Source: Chitinophagaceae bacterium
GTDB taxonomy: Bacteria; Bacteroidota; Bacteroidia; Chitinophagales; Chitinophagaceae
Assembly: GCA_016787065.1 (NCBI GenBank)
Contig: JAEUVD010000028.1
Span: 62,001-126,000 of the forward strand
DNA length: 64,000 nt
Reading direction: 5' to 3'
Position 1 is the stretch's first letter; each line of letters opens with the position of its first letter. The position numbers and the translations under genes are program-made. Positions 28,401-36,595 of this stretch are shown here, piece after piece. The notes below the pieces were generated by a model that saw only the letters and a program-made list of their open reading frames with translations, had not been told where the DNA came from and did no database searches.

Positions 28401-31400
28401 AAAATGACATTCTACTAAAAACATTGGCGAGCGAAACGATTTACTCGCCTATGAATGTTGGTGATTCAATTAATCGAATGATTCAATTTCAAGTACCACC
28501 TGTTGCCAAACACTATAATTTCTTTCTTTCTACCGATGCTACAAATACACTCTATGAACATACCGGTGAAAATAATAATACTTCCGGCTTTGTTTCTTTG
28601 TTTGCACAAGCTCCACCAGTAACCTATTCTAATGTGTTTGTAACGCAATGTCAAACTCCGGTTTCGAGTATTAGTGGGAACACCTATGCGGTAAGTTATT
28701 CGGTTACAAATGCAGGTCCAGATCCTACTTGGTCGAATAACTCGGGTTGGTACGACAAGCTATATCTTTCCACCGATTCTATTTTTGGTTATGAGGATAA
28801 GGAACTACAAGCTGTTCCGAATGGAGGCGTTATTGCTGCCGGACAATCTTATACTAAATCCTTCAACGTAACTATTCCAAAAAGTACAGCAACCGGAAAC
28901 TTCTATTTTATCTTAATACCAAATTCGGGTAATACAATTGTGAATGATACTTGTGTAGTAGCCAAACCATTTAAAACCCTTGTTACTAATATTAAACCGC
29001 CTGCACCTGATTTGCGCGTAGAATCGATACAGTTAAAAGATTCTGTTTATAAAAATGAATTAGTATGGGTCAAGTACTCGGTTAAAAATTACGGCCCGGG
29101 CACCTGCAACACATCATCTATTTTGGATCGAATCTTTATGGGCGTTACTAGTTTCTCCCAAAGTAATCATTTAGGAAGTACATTCGAAGAGCGCACGCTT
29201 TTGCCCGGTGCTAGTTACACGGATAGTATGCTCGTAAAAATTCCATCGGATGCTGGTGGCTATCGTTTTATCAATATCACTACCGACGGTCGAGATGATG
29301 TTCATGAAGATATTTATGAAAACAATAACGCAAAGTCTAGAATCGTTTTTGTTATCCAAAATGCCGGTGTGGATTTACTTCCTGTTTCCTTTAACTTCTC
29401 CGCTAACCAATTTCACCTGGGCGATCCGGTAAGTGTAACTTATCGATACACCAATTCAGGAATACAATCGTTAACCTCAGTATTACGCAATGATATTCAT
29501 CTCATACAGTCGTCATCCAATGCCGACTTTCTATTTCATTTTGATGAAAAGACGATAATGATTGCTCCAGGAGATACAATTACCGAAACGGTACAAGCAA
29601 TGATGCGTGATGCCGACCCTGGCGTTTTAATTCCTGAACTCCGATTAAATACAAATGCAGCTTACCCAGAAATGAGTTTAGCGAATGATACCTTACGTGC
29701 CGATAGTATTATCGTGGATGTGGATGAAATTTTTATTGGAAGTGCAGTAACACGATCGATGAAAAATGGTCAGCGCATTTATTACAAAGTGCAGGTGCCA
29801 TTTGATAAGGATGTTACGATAACAGCACATCAACTTTCCGGTAACCAAACAAGAAATATTATCTATGCGAAATACAATGCAGTGCCTAATTTGAGTAATG
29901 CTGACGTTATGGCGGATAACCCATCCGAAGCGGATCAAGTAGCTTATTTACCGGAAACACAAGCGGGCTATTATTATTTTATGATTCAAAATTTGAATGC
30001 CTCCGCCGATTCTCAACTCCTACAAATCAAGGTTGATATTTTACCTCTTACGATTTTGGAAATAAACGAACATGTTGTCGGACAAGGCTATGTAACTACC
30101 ACCTTCAAAGGGGCAGGTTTTAGAACGAATTCTGTAATCGAGCTCATGAAGAATAATGTGGTATTTAGTACTGGAACAATTCGCAATTATCGAAGCACAA
30201 TGGAAATGGATATAGATTGGAAATTGGGTACAGTGAATCGAGATATTTATGATGTTAGAATTACGAATAACACTACAAGCTTTGTACTTCAGAATGCCAT
30301 CACAGTAGTGGAAGCTGAAGCTTTCCAGATAGAATATTCCGTACAATGCTTAGGTGAGCGGCGCGTGGGAAAACCGGTTGCTTTCATTACTCGACTTACT
30401 AATAGAGGGAATACCAATATACCTATTTTAAAGACCACCAATTTAAAACCAAAATATCTTAATAAGCAATTCAACAATATTGCACCAGGCGTTAGCGCTG
30501 AAGTTAAGGTAACCAGTACTTGTCCGCCTGAGAGCATAGATTATGGTAACCGATACACAGCCATCAGTCAGGATGTATTCTATGCAAAACTCTTTTATTC
30601 TGCCGAGCAAACAAGAAATGTCATTTTAGATTATCTGCCAGACCATCATCCGGAATTGATTGAACAATTTGCTAACCCACACGACTTTTATAAACTGATT
30701 GCGGAAGAATATGTTCGACAAGGTATAACTACGTTGGAGGATTTTGAATATGCTTACAGCTTAATTGCAAATACGATTGTCGATTTTGATCCCGGCCTTC
30801 CCATAGGTACTCTTTTATACGACACGATTGTGTTTCAATCGGATGATATTTATCGATGGGAAATAAATGTTCCAACTTATGCCCTTGGTGCACAAGCCGG
30901 AAAACCTTTGGGTTGGGATCTGTTGAAAAGCACCGGTGATATTTACATTACTTCATCCGCCATGCATCCATTTGAACTAGTAGCCGTTTCGAGAAGTCCT
31001 GCAAACAGAGATTTTACCTGTTTAACAAGTTTTGAACCGTGGCATAATTACAAATGGCCTGTTGCCGTTTGCGCAGGCAAAATTTATGGTTACGACAGTT
31101 CGAAAATTATAGTAAACAGCGATTTTTTCGCTTCAGTAAATAATATCTATGGAGGTAATTTTAAAACATCGATCAATGCCTCGGAAGATACTTTGTATGT
31201 TGAATTTATAGCCGCGCAACGTGATTGTAATTTACCGGCACGCGATGGGGGCCCCGGTATTGCCGGTTATCCCGGTGGTAATGGAGAATCGAATCACTGC
31301 AACCAACCTGGTGGCGACGGCGGCCGAGGGTGGGGAGCAAATTCTCCTGGCGGTAACGGTGGTAACGGTATGTCGGGTGGTGGCGCAGGTGGTGCCGGCT

Positions 31401-34093
31401 TTCCATCAGGAAGTCAAGGCTCCGATTTGAATTTAGATAATGATAATGACGGAGTGCAAGATGATCAAGATAATTGTCCGAATACTTACAACCCCTCTCA
31501 ACAAGATACCGATGGTGATGGGTTTGGCGATGCTTGCGATTTGAATATTAATCTTACGGATTTAGATAGTGATGACGATGGTGTGCCTGATATGATCGAT
31601 AATGCACCGTTCGTAAAAAATCCGAATCAAACAGATTTCGACAACGATGAAGTAGGTGATGCCGATGATCCCTTGGTGAATGTAACAAGCTGTGTTGCTG
31701 GTATTAGTTGTCCGGCACCTTTTAACTGCACAAACGCTCTTTCCTGCATGGATCCATTGCCCTTGGTTCCTCAAAACGCGGGTTGTTCGGGTTGTTCTAC
31801 TACACCTCCCATCGATCAAGTGAATTTATGTCAAAAGATTTTGGATGAAATAGGTTGTCCTTTTGCTGCTATTAGCTGTATGCAGAACGCACTTGAAGTA
31901 GTTGCGTTACAAGGAGGGAGTTTAGATGGTGTTACTACAGCGGGTAATAAAAACAGACAAATCATAGCTCAAAAAGTAGTTGAATGCGGAATTGATATTT
32001 TGGAAGATTGCTTGAATGTAAAGATTCCGGGTTTGGATTGTGCAAAGGCTATTGTTGGATTCGGTAAGAGTTTACATAAAATTGATAGCAGAGCAGGTGC
32101 ACTAGGAACAATAGCGAAAGGAGGTAATAATGTATCAGGAAGTTGCGGTGGACCATCGGTAGATGCAGTGAAGGAAATTTGCGGACGATACATGGTGTAC
32201 ACACCAAAGGATCCGAATGAGATTGTTGGTCCTATTGGAGCCGGCGATACGAACATGCGATGGATAAGAAGATCGGATGACATGAAATACACTATTCATT
32301 TTGAAAACGACTCCTTGTTGGCCACAGCGGCCTGTCAGCGTGTAGAGGTTACACAGCCACTCGATGCCAAATTAGATCCAACCAGCTTCCGATTAGGTAG
32401 TGTGTACTTTCAAAATCAAGAATATCCTCTTCCTTCGTTACCGAACTATACAGGAGTGATAAACTTAAACGATTCGTTGAACTACGATGTAGAAGTTACG
32501 GCCGGTATTGATGTGGTAAATAGTAAGCTGTTTTGGATATTACAAACCATTGATCCGTTAACTGGTTTGGCGCCTAATACACTCAGTGGAGCCTTCTTAC
32601 CGATTAACGATAGTAACGGCAGCGGACAAGGTTATGTGAGTTACTTTGTGAAACCAAAATCGTCCAATCAATCGGGTGATACAATAACCGCAAAGGCAGA
32701 CATTGTTTTTGATGTTAATCCTGCCATACAAACGAACCAATGGAAGAATACGATAGATGCGCAAGATCCGTTTAGTTTGATAGATAGCTTACCTCCCATT
32801 GTATTAAGTAGTACAATTCCGATTCATATCACCGGTAACGACGACATCAATGGTTCAGGTATTACCTTCATAAATTTGTATTATCAATCTGAAAATGGGC
32901 CATTCAATTTATACGCAAGTTATCAGGCTGGCGATACGGCATACTTCGCAGGGGTAGCGGGAAGCATTTATGGATTCTATACAGTCGCAAGCGATACGGC
33001 AGGCAATTATGAGCAAAAAGACAGTGCCCAAGTGGTGGTACAATACGGATTACAAGACAGTGTAGAAATTATATCGCCTCAACCTTTTGAAGTGCTATGT
33101 GGTGCAGATTCTTTAACTGTAATTTGGTCGCACCATAGTGTAAGTACAGTTAAAGTTCAGATATTATCCTTACAAGGTTCTCTTCTTTATAGTTCTCCGG
33201 AAATTGATGCGAATGATCTTAACTATAGTTGGATGCCATTACAATTTACAAACGACACGCTGATTATGAAAGTAGTTGATGCGAATAAGAGTTACACATT
33301 TGATCAGGATACCGTGTTATTCATCGAAAAATCTGCTTGGTATTCAGATCATGATAGTGATGGTTATTATTCAGGGAATGTGGTGTACGCTTGTTCAACA
33401 CCGGGTATAGGGTTTACACAACAAATTATTGCAGGTGGCGATTGTAATGACAATGACTCGCTCATACATCCCGGTTCGGAAGAAATTTGTTGTAACAGCA
33501 TCGATGAAAATTGTAATGGTTTGCTTGATGAATCTAATTTGCATTTGAAACTTTTTATACAGGGATATTATATCGGAAATCAACAAATGACTCCCGCTTT
33601 AGAAAATCAAGGATTGCCGGTTGGCAATAGTATTACGGATACAATAACTGTTTCCTTATACGATAGTAATTTGAATTTATTTTCGAAAGGACAAACCTTA
33701 TTGAATACGGATGGAACAGCTTTAATTGGTTTTCAAAATATTAGTGGTAACTATTACATTCTAGTGGAACATAGAAATTCTATTGCAACGTGGACTTCGT
33801 CGGCAATAGCGTTTCAATACAATACGTTTTATGATTTTACAACCACATCCGCAAATGCGTTTGGAGATAATCAGCGTGAGGTTGAAACAAATGTATGGGC
33901 TATTTACTCCGGCGATATAAATCAGGATAACGCCATTGATGTATTCGACTTCCTTACTTTAGAACCTGAGATTATTAATGGTAGCTATGGCTATTTGTCG
34001 AGCGATGTAAATGGTGATGGAGCTGTAGATGCTTTTGATTATTTGGTGATGGAACAGAATATTATCGACGGAATTGGTGCAGCTATACCTTAG
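22436..34093 (+). CDS. Giant exported protein (3885 aa): beta-helix, seven CARDB-like domains, TSP3, MopE-like motif, dockerin-like tail
   Basis: The ATG at 22436 starts a signal peptide (MKKILLLTYLICSSYCLFS). Regions in order: an N-terminal beta domain paralogous to the protein at the right edge; a parallel beta-helix (about 475-1289, ending in LGADEF); PKD/Ig-like linkers; seven CARDB-like adhesion domains (about 1541-2422, units opening PDLxVxxxxL); and a PPC-like domain (about 2432-2535). An IPT-like part, a Gly-rich segment (about 2936-2997) and thrombospondin type 3 Ca loops (DNDNDGVQDDQDNCPNTYNP) follow. After a DUF11-like region with QRVEVTQPLDA come a MopE-type motif (GGDCNDND...DENCNGLLDE, about 3634-3700) and the shared module. 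The length and Ca-binding content suggest a cell-surface fibre or adhesin. No catalytic site was seen. Confidence 0.87.
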   Translation: MKKILLLTYLICSSYCLFSIQYRTVNSGVFSDIGIWETSANGTTWIAATVAPSDGTHSCTIQSGHSITLDQNLILNDNQSNTAPSFIVAGALIFDNYFIEGESGINGSIFTLLSGATLHTKNSYGLRNEQLGSLRNFSNYSFHPFANYVFNGTSNQQMKLGIDSSVNNLTIQSDAIVSSSEDITVYGTLTLSSGTMHLNHALTLKGNAITVLSGSISTGSRAELHYLNGVVSQSIPTSIQSLKKLTLHTTSNASISLNNSLIVTGYNGFKLLNGKLNTSTFFLQLNSDEPVTGNATSYVIGTLKIMTETYSATHHETIVFPIGGNSYQPLYVTLATPTNAGPVLLTAKAYETKPAGSADKATVGDSLANRYWVLKTESTWNVVNINKIEIGPSGLSPLLSSQSKLALSLTNAISSYSGLNSVLYGGLLSTTVACNQAQVDDLLSSDGLFIAVGNKPLTNGVYCIGPSSSYTAPIGTTYLNAQSPYLSINEALAALNSLGTSGAITFELQANYTSNNEVGPIDITYQGTTFTPLTIKLRDDQNSVLTIDRQLPNGSLKGAITLNGAKYVTINGSLGGVLGTRGLALKSTIASSSSENSNCLSFENGAEHNTIIGVDFLINHGSGVYLNSQSGATGGNNHNTISYSTFRPKTNTQFFGFGVRTFNAIPVGKNEDNHFLNNYFQNLQTGVQMSDQGSRGLWEFDGNHFYEASGNVNSISLFFNIQLTDTAQLKITNNYFGGTSPNAGGTKMNMYGLGASYIGCSSASTQVSLFQGNKIFNMEDNTPGSTGEKFFEFNQCSWNIFDNQFGNPLVTNDISSLGRNSFEGLLVYQLTASPVCNFSNNSFRNIYYPSSTPTGSSNRFYAIRIYHPNAGGTATVKNNYLANITAAAPTSVSMIDAVYNGTNSIMKGNVIEHITTVHNNADVYLLYAVSGGWAVDSNRIGDVNTLNDMVLNGRLVYPLFLTQSSSLSAQCNYNEFYNISEPTVNDNPRSIILLQGGNAITCNYNKIRGITSMGTLNSTSDYNPSISAIRCVQSVPITLKGNSINGVVCANASTTNQLGVVGIFTSGIAIIQDNEIYNLKNAGTSSPNYSRITGIVMHTGSYLVANNIIILSNSGYSNPVEIVGIRNINSTNSRTVHNSVLINGTGSGGNSYAYFKGFISFNASFDTVKNNLFSNLRGGIGNHFAIALESINSDLGNCNYNNLFTSNAVTLGACPLNTSLSFTQWKSITNKDANSKNVQPHFINDSTNLHLLQEANCALDNAGQFFTAVNKDIDGQVRSSSTPDLGADEFSGDNLLYAGNDQVICMSSYQLNGQMKPGASGYWTCTGATFTPNANVANSVINGLSTGDHQVIWHVTDGVCSVEDTLVLHVGNTAPPVTTSYTDTICHGRPITFTLGSPLASGSWSNGDTTQSITVYPQTTTTYSISATDIYACSVSYSKTIDVISASSLTTATPGLPPHQDPSVNIPYPFSWNTGLGGNYLALFIWPSSESRPMNGINVSATTTFTINNLLNNSTYFWQLLTANTCDTLFSDTASFTTTFPDLSVTESNVQPLGYENSPVNISWKVKNNAMQGSTSGYAWYDEIRLGLDTVWNTAIQVTAYPNLSYLNAGGTYIQQKSLILPSSAGKRYLLIKTGGNLAIQEGNLHNNIHIDSITLLDALLPDLKISSIGTPTNAFAGDSIIVTYTTMNDGELDTPPMTWEDQIFISKFPTFQDSAVALGSFTSTNTKNDTSFYYPNGVKTVLSIATNPIIFKQDSSLTVQRKVRVPTNFLSDTYYLYVKLNTSGAASQYVNEGYHIQNNLTKSAVPLEVTQLPPSDLVVDSIWFAPTASSGKPFTVQWQVKNQGVTLTAEPQWTDKVFINTTNSLQGATFLGNYNRFGYLLKDSTYKGILTVNLPNGISGNYYVIVITDSANRVFEYLDENNNTTISSNTCSIAFTPNPDLVITNVQLSADTALVSTSVTMSYTVKNIGIGSTVNYFQNFIQYFDTTQNDILLKTLASETIYSPMNVGDSINRMIQFQVPPVAKHYNFFLSTDATNTLYEHTGENNNTSGFVSLFAQAPPVTYSNVFVTQCQTPVSSISGNTYAVSYSVTNAGPDPTWSNNSGWYDKLYLSTDSIFGYEDKELQAVPNGGVIAAGQSYTKSFNVTIPKSTATGNFYFILIPNSGNTIVNDTCVVAKPFKTLVTNIKPPAPDLRVESIQLKDSVYKNELVWVKYSVKNYGPGTCNTSSILDRIFMGVTSFSQSNHLGSTFEERTLLPGASYTDSMLVKIPSDAGGYRFINITTDGRDDVHEDIYENNNAKSRIVFVIQNAGVDLLPVSFNFSANQFHLGDPVSVTYRYTNSGIQSLTSVLRNDIHLIQSSSNADFLFHFDEKTIMIAPGDTITETVQAMMRDADPGVLIPELRLNTNAAYPEMSLANDTLRADSIIVDVDEIFIGSAVTRSMKNGQRIYYKVQVPFDKDVTITAHQLSGNQTRNIIYAKYNAVPNLSNADVMADNPSEADQVAYLPETQAGYYYFMIQNLNASADSQLLQIKVDILPLTILEINEHVVGQGYVTTTFKGAGFRTNSVIELMKNNVVFSTGTIRNYRSTMEMDIDWKLGTVNRDIYDVRITNNTTSFVLQNAITVVEAEAFQIEYSVQCLGERRVGKPVAFITRLTNRGNTNIPILKTTNLKPKYLNKQFNNIAPGVSAEVKVTSTCPPESIDYGNRYTAISQDVFYAKLFYSAEQTRNVILDYLPDHHPELIEQFANPHDFYKLIAEEYVRQGITTLEDFEYAYSLIANTIVDFDPGLPIGTLLYDTIVFQSDDIYRWEINVPTYALGAQAGKPLGWDLLKSTGDIYITSSAMHPFELVAVSRSPANRDFTCLTSFEPWHNYKWPVAVCAGKIYGYDSSKIIVNSDFFASVNNIYGGNFKTSINASEDTLYVEFIAAQRDCNLPARDGGPGIAGYPGGNGESNHCNQPGGDGGRGWGANSPGGNGGNGMSGGGAGGAGFPSGSQGSDLNLDNDNDGVQDDQDNCPNTYNPSQQDTDGDGFGDACDLNINLTDLDSDDDGVPDMIDNAPFVKNPNQTDFDNDEVGDADDPLVNVTSCVAGISCPAPFNCTNALSCMDPLPLVPQNAGCSGCSTTPPIDQVNLCQKILDEIGCPFAAISCMQNALEVVALQGGSLDGVTTAGNKNRQIIAQKVVECGIDILEDCLNVKIPGLDCAKAIVGFGKSLHKIDSRAGALGTIAKGGNNVSGSCGGPSVDAVKEICGRYMVYTPKDPNEIVGPIGAGDTNMRWIRRSDDMKYTIHFENDSLLATAACQRVEVTQPLDAKLDPTSFRLGSVYFQNQEYPLPSLPNYTGVINLNDSLNYDVEVTAGIDVVNSKLFWILQTIDPLTGLAPNTLSGAFLPINDSNGSGQGYVSYFVKPKSSNQSGDTITAKADIVFDVNPAIQTNQWKNTIDAQDPFSLIDSLPPIVLSSTIPIHITGNDDINGSGITFINLYYQSENGPFNLYASYQAGDTAYFAGVAGSIYGFYTVASDTAGNYEQKDSAQVVVQYGLQDSVEIISPQPFEVLCGADSLTVIWSHHSVSTVKVQILSLQGSLLYSSPEIDANDLNYSWMPLQFTNDTLIMKVVDANKSYTFDQDTVLFIEKSAWYSDHDSDGYYSGNVVYACSTPGIGFTQQIIAGGDCNDNDSLIHPGSEEICCNSIDENCNGLLDESNLHLKLFIQGYYIGNQQMTPALENQGLPVGNSITDTITVSLYDSNLNLFSKGQTLLNTDGTALIGFQNISGNYYILVEHRNSIATWTSSAIAFQYNTFYDFTTTSANAFGDNQREVETNVWAIYSGDINQDNAIDVFDFLTLEPEIINGSYGYLSSDVNGDGAVDAFDYLVMEQNIIDGIGAAIP
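33539..34090 (+). other. Shared C-terminal module, copy 2
   Basis: It runs from LKLFIQGYYIG through ITVSLYDS, NYYILVEHRN and EVETNVWAIYSG to the Ca-loop pair DINQDNAIDVFDFL and DVNGDGAVDAFDYL, ending GAAIP. The Gly after the third acidic position is Asn in the first loop. It directly follows the MopE-type motif, as in the protein at the right edge. Confidence 0.82.
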
Positions 34094-34143
34094 AATATGG
34101 TGAGTATAACGTAATAAATTATATGTATAAAGCTAGAAACTGT

Positions 34144-34569
34144 TCATAAAGTAACATAGCATTTACGCAACGTAATAATCCATGTGATATGATACCTATC
34201 CGTAAAAGAAACACGGTTATCAGTTTTGTAGAGTGAAGTAATATGTTGGCTTTGTAGTTCAGTTAAAGCTGATATTATTTCTGAAAAATAACTTTCGTCA
34301 TACATGGTCAGGTGAATGGCTATTCGATTCGACGCATTCAAATCGGATGGTGTTCCCAAATCCGACCCAATCAACATTAATCCGGGTATCCGTAGAATAG
34401 CTTGCAATACAAAATGCTTCATCCAAGTTGGAAGCTCCTCACTGTGAGGAGCTTCTTCCACTAATTGTATTTCTAAATCGCCATTAAAACACGACTGATA
34501 AAATTGCATGGCTTCACGACAATTTCCATGGAAGCTTAGATGAAAGGCACTAAACATTGCATTCGTCAT
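34144..34569 (-). CDS. VOC-fold PhnB-like protein (C-terminal gene of the trio)
   Basis: The 141-residue protein has the PhnB/VOC pattern: FSAFHLSFHGNCREAMQFYQ at the N-terminus, a central MLIGSDLG strand and an end ...SFTDRYHITWII. VOC proteins include dioxygenases, glyoxalases and resistance proteins, but the PhnB-like group has no settled role. It is the last of three genes on this strand, nine bases after the SRPBCC gene. The last residues (TLRKCYVTL) differ from the usual WMI(L/N)xx ending. It overlaps nothing and lies just beyond the giant's stop on the opposite strand. Confidence 0.7.
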   Translation of the reverse strand: MTNAMFSAFHLSFHGNCREAMQFYQSCFNGDLEIQLVEEAPHSEELPTWMKHFVLQAILRIPGLMLIGSDLGTPSDLNASNRIAIHLTMYDESYFSEIISALTELQSQHITSLYKTDNRVSFTDRYHITWIITLRKCYVTL

Positions 34570-34578
34570 ACTTATTTT

Positions 34579-35028
34579 CTATGCATCAGGTATCGTCGGT
34601 TCTACCAATCGTTTTAATTTATCTAACGAGTCTTGCCAACCGAGATAACACATTTCAACCGGAATAACAGATGGTATGCCATCTTGCGTAATACTAATTT
34701 CGGTTCCACAAAGCACCTCTTTAAACAGAATTTCGGTAATTATTTCACCGGGTAAATTAGGATCATCAAAACGATCAACATACTGCAATCGTTCTTGAGG
34801 TACTACCTTTAAATATTCACCACCAAACGAATGCGCCTTATCGGTTGTTAGATTGATAAACGACATCTTAAACGAACCGCCTTCTTCAACCTGCATGGAT
34901 TGTACTTCACACACAAAGCCATACGGTGGCAGCCAACTAGCGGTGGCATACGGGTTGGTAAAAGCTCGGTAAACACGTTCTACAGGAGCCGAAAAAATAC
35001 GGTGTAGTTTGATACTATTCTTTGACAT
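34579..35028 (-). CDS. SRPBCC/AHSA1-family protein
   Basis: The 149 residues match the activator-of-Hsp90 homology (AHSA1)/SRPBCC fold. Visible motifs are LHRIFSAPVERVYRAFTNP, then WLPPYGFVCEV, GGSFKMSF, and a closing helix GWQDSLDKLKRLVE. Members bind small hydrophobic ligands or act on aromatic compounds; the substrate here is unknown. It sits between two VOC genes with four and nine bases of spacing, an arrangement of small-molecule handling genes typical of stress or detoxification islands, so the three are very probably one operon. Confidence 0.85.
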   Translation of the reverse strand: MSKNSIKLHRIFSAPVERVYRAFTNPYATASWLPPYGFVCEVQSMQVEEGGSFKMSFINLTTDKAHSFGGEYLKVVPQERLQYVDRFDDPNLPGEIITEILFKEVLCGTEISITQDGIPSVIPVEMCYLGWQDSLDKLKRLVEPTIPDA

Positions 35029-35032
35029 GCTA

Positions 35033-35473
35033 TTAATTATTTATAGGGTTCATTACGTTAAACATCCAACGAATACCAAAACGATCGAGACAGCAACCCC
35101 AGTAGCCCCAAAATTCATCACGCATAGGAGCCTGTTCACTACCACCTTCAGCAAGTGCGGAATAATAGCGGTCAGCATCTTCTTTCGAATCAAGTTGCAA
35201 ACTGATTGTTGTGTTATTCCCAACCACAACTTTATGTCCTAACGATTCTAGCATATCGGTACCCATTATTTCAGTGCCGCCAATAATGGGTAGTGCCACA
35301 TGCATAATACAATTCAAATCACTTTCTGAAAACGGTGGAGCATCAGGATTTGGAGGGAGATCTTTAATGCGTAACATCGGTGCTGAGTAATCGGTTCCAA
35401 AAACAGACTTGTAATACTCAAAGGCACTTTCTGTAGTACCTTGAAAATTCAAATAAATTGCTACGTGAGCCAT
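35033..35473 (-). CDS. VOC-fold PhnB-like protein (first gene of the trio)
   Basis: The 146-residue protein has the PhnB/VOC architecture: AIYLNFQGTTESAFEYYKSV, a central GGTEIMGTDM, and the closing YWGCCLDRFGIRWMFNV motif. This is distinct from the VOC protein two genes downstream, though related to it. It opens a three-gene operon (VOC, SRPBCC, VOC) and is divergent to the GlxA-type regulator across 123 bases. A CACTTTTG box (7 of 8 to TAnnTTTG) lies at 35494-35501 on this strand, 20 bases ahead of the ATG. Confidence 0.82.
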   Translation of the reverse strand: MAHVAIYLNFQGTTESAFEYYKSVFGTDYSAPMLRIKDLPPNPDAPPFSESDLNCIMHVALPIIGGTEIMGTDMLESLGHKVVVGNNTTISLQLDSKEDADRYYSALAEGGSEQAPMRDEFWGYWGCCLDRFGIRWMFNVMNPINN

Positions 35474-35572
35474 AAGATTATTATTTTATGATGCAAAAGT
35501 GACGTCAATGGTTCGTTTTGAAGTGGTGTAAAATAGACAATATATAGGTGTGATTGCGACATGTGATTTACT

Positions 35573-35580
35573 TACTTTTG
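35573..35580 (+). promoter_or_regulatory. -7 box of the GlxA-type regulator gene (TACTTTTG)
   Basis: Exact TAnnTTTG match, 16 bases upstream of the ATG at 35597. A TTG (35554-35556) precedes it by 16 bases, shorter than the usual 19. The divergent operon's own box is nearby, so the 123-base gap probably contains both promoters. Confidence 0.5.
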
Positions 35581-35596
35581 TTGTAAAATTTCTGAG

Positions 35597-36595
35597 ATGC
35601 ATATAGCTGTTTTTGTACCTGAGAACGCCGTTATCGAATCCATCACGCCGGCATATCGTGCGTTTAAAACTGCGAATGATTTTTTAAAGGCTTTTGGCAA
35701 GAAGCCAATATTTACAGTTGAATATGTTGGTTTGGAACATAGTATTTATACGAATGACGGAGAATACAGTATTCGAACGCATCGTTTACTACAGGGTTTG
35801 AAGAAAACAGATTTACTTATAATTCCTGCAATTTATGGCGATGTTCAAAAAGCAATCGATGCCAACCAAGAAGCTATACCTTTTATTCAACGATTATTTT
35901 ACCGGGGTAGTAGTTTGGCAAGTTTATGTATTGGTGCATTTTTATTGGCTGAAACAGGATTAATAGATCGCAAAAAATGTTCAACCCATTGGGCTTATTA
36001 TAACGAGTTCAAAGAACGTTATCCGGAAGTTGAAATTATGGACGGAGCCGTAATAACCGACGAAGGCAACATTTATAGCAGTGGAGGCGCTCATTCATTA
36101 TGGAACCTTATTCTGTATTTGATTGAGAAATTTACAAGTAGAGACATTGCCATCTTGCTTTCTAAATACTTTGCTATCGATATTGATCGGAATAATCAAT
36201 CAGCATTTATGATTTTTCAGGGACAAAAAGAGCATCGCGATAAAGAGATAATAGAAGCGCAATTGTATATCGAAAAGGATTATCAGGAAAAAATAACAAT
36301 GGACCAACTTGCAGAGCGGTGTTGTTTGGGTAGAAGAACCTTTGAGCGTAGATTTAAACTGGCAACCAACAATAGTCCGCTGGAGTATTTACAGCGCGTA
36401 CGTATCGAAGCCGCTAAAAGAAGTTTTGAAGCCTCCTTAAAAAATGTTTCTGAAGTTATGTATGAAGTTGGTTACACCGATACAAAGGCATTTCGAGATG
36501 TATTTAAGAAAATTACCGGTTTAACTCCTATCGACTATCGAACTAAATTTAGTAAACAAGTTGCGATAGAAAATGAGGTTGCGAGTTTTCACTAA
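35597..36595 (+). CDS. GlxA-type AraC transcriptional regulator (DJ-1/PfpI plus HTH)
   Basis: The 332-residue protein joins an N-terminal DJ-1/PfpI-like domain (about 1-190) to a C-terminal AraC helix-turn-helix. In the former, LASLCIGAFLLAETGLIDRK holds the nucleophile-elbow Cys and GNIYSSGGAHSLWNL follows. The AraC part covers about 215-320, with ITMDQLAERCCLGRRTFERR and SEVMYEVGYTDTKAFRDVF. GlxA-type proteins respond to small ligands through the first domain. It is transcribed away from the VOC/SRPBCC/VOC operon, the usual layout for a regulator and its target. The natural ligand is unknown. Confidence 0.9.
   Translation: MHIAVFVPENAVIESITPAYRAFKTANDFLKAFGKKPIFTVEYVGLEHSIYTNDGEYSIRTHRLLQGLKKTDLLIIPAIYGDVQKAIDANQEAIPFIQRLFYRGSSLASLCIGAFLLAETGLIDRKKCSTHWAYYNEFKERYPEVEIMDGAVITDEGNIYSSGGAHSLWNLILYLIEKFTSRDIAILLSKYFAIDIDRNNQSAFMIFQGQKEHRDKEIIEAQLYIEKDYQEKITMDQLAERCCLGRRTFERRFKLATNNSPLEYLQRVRIEAAKRSFEASLKNVSEVMYEVGYTDTKAFRDVFKKITGLTPIDYRTKFSKQVAIENEVASFH

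Noticed and set aside
31221..31430. Frames on both strands inside the Gly-rich part of the 3885-residue protein
   Set aside because: They arise from G- and C-rich codons of the Gly-rich segment and have no start signals or natural composition.
35501..35508. TGACGTCA palindrome in the VOC/GlxA intergenic gap
   Set aside because: A single eight-base palindrome is expected by chance and has no repeat partner here.
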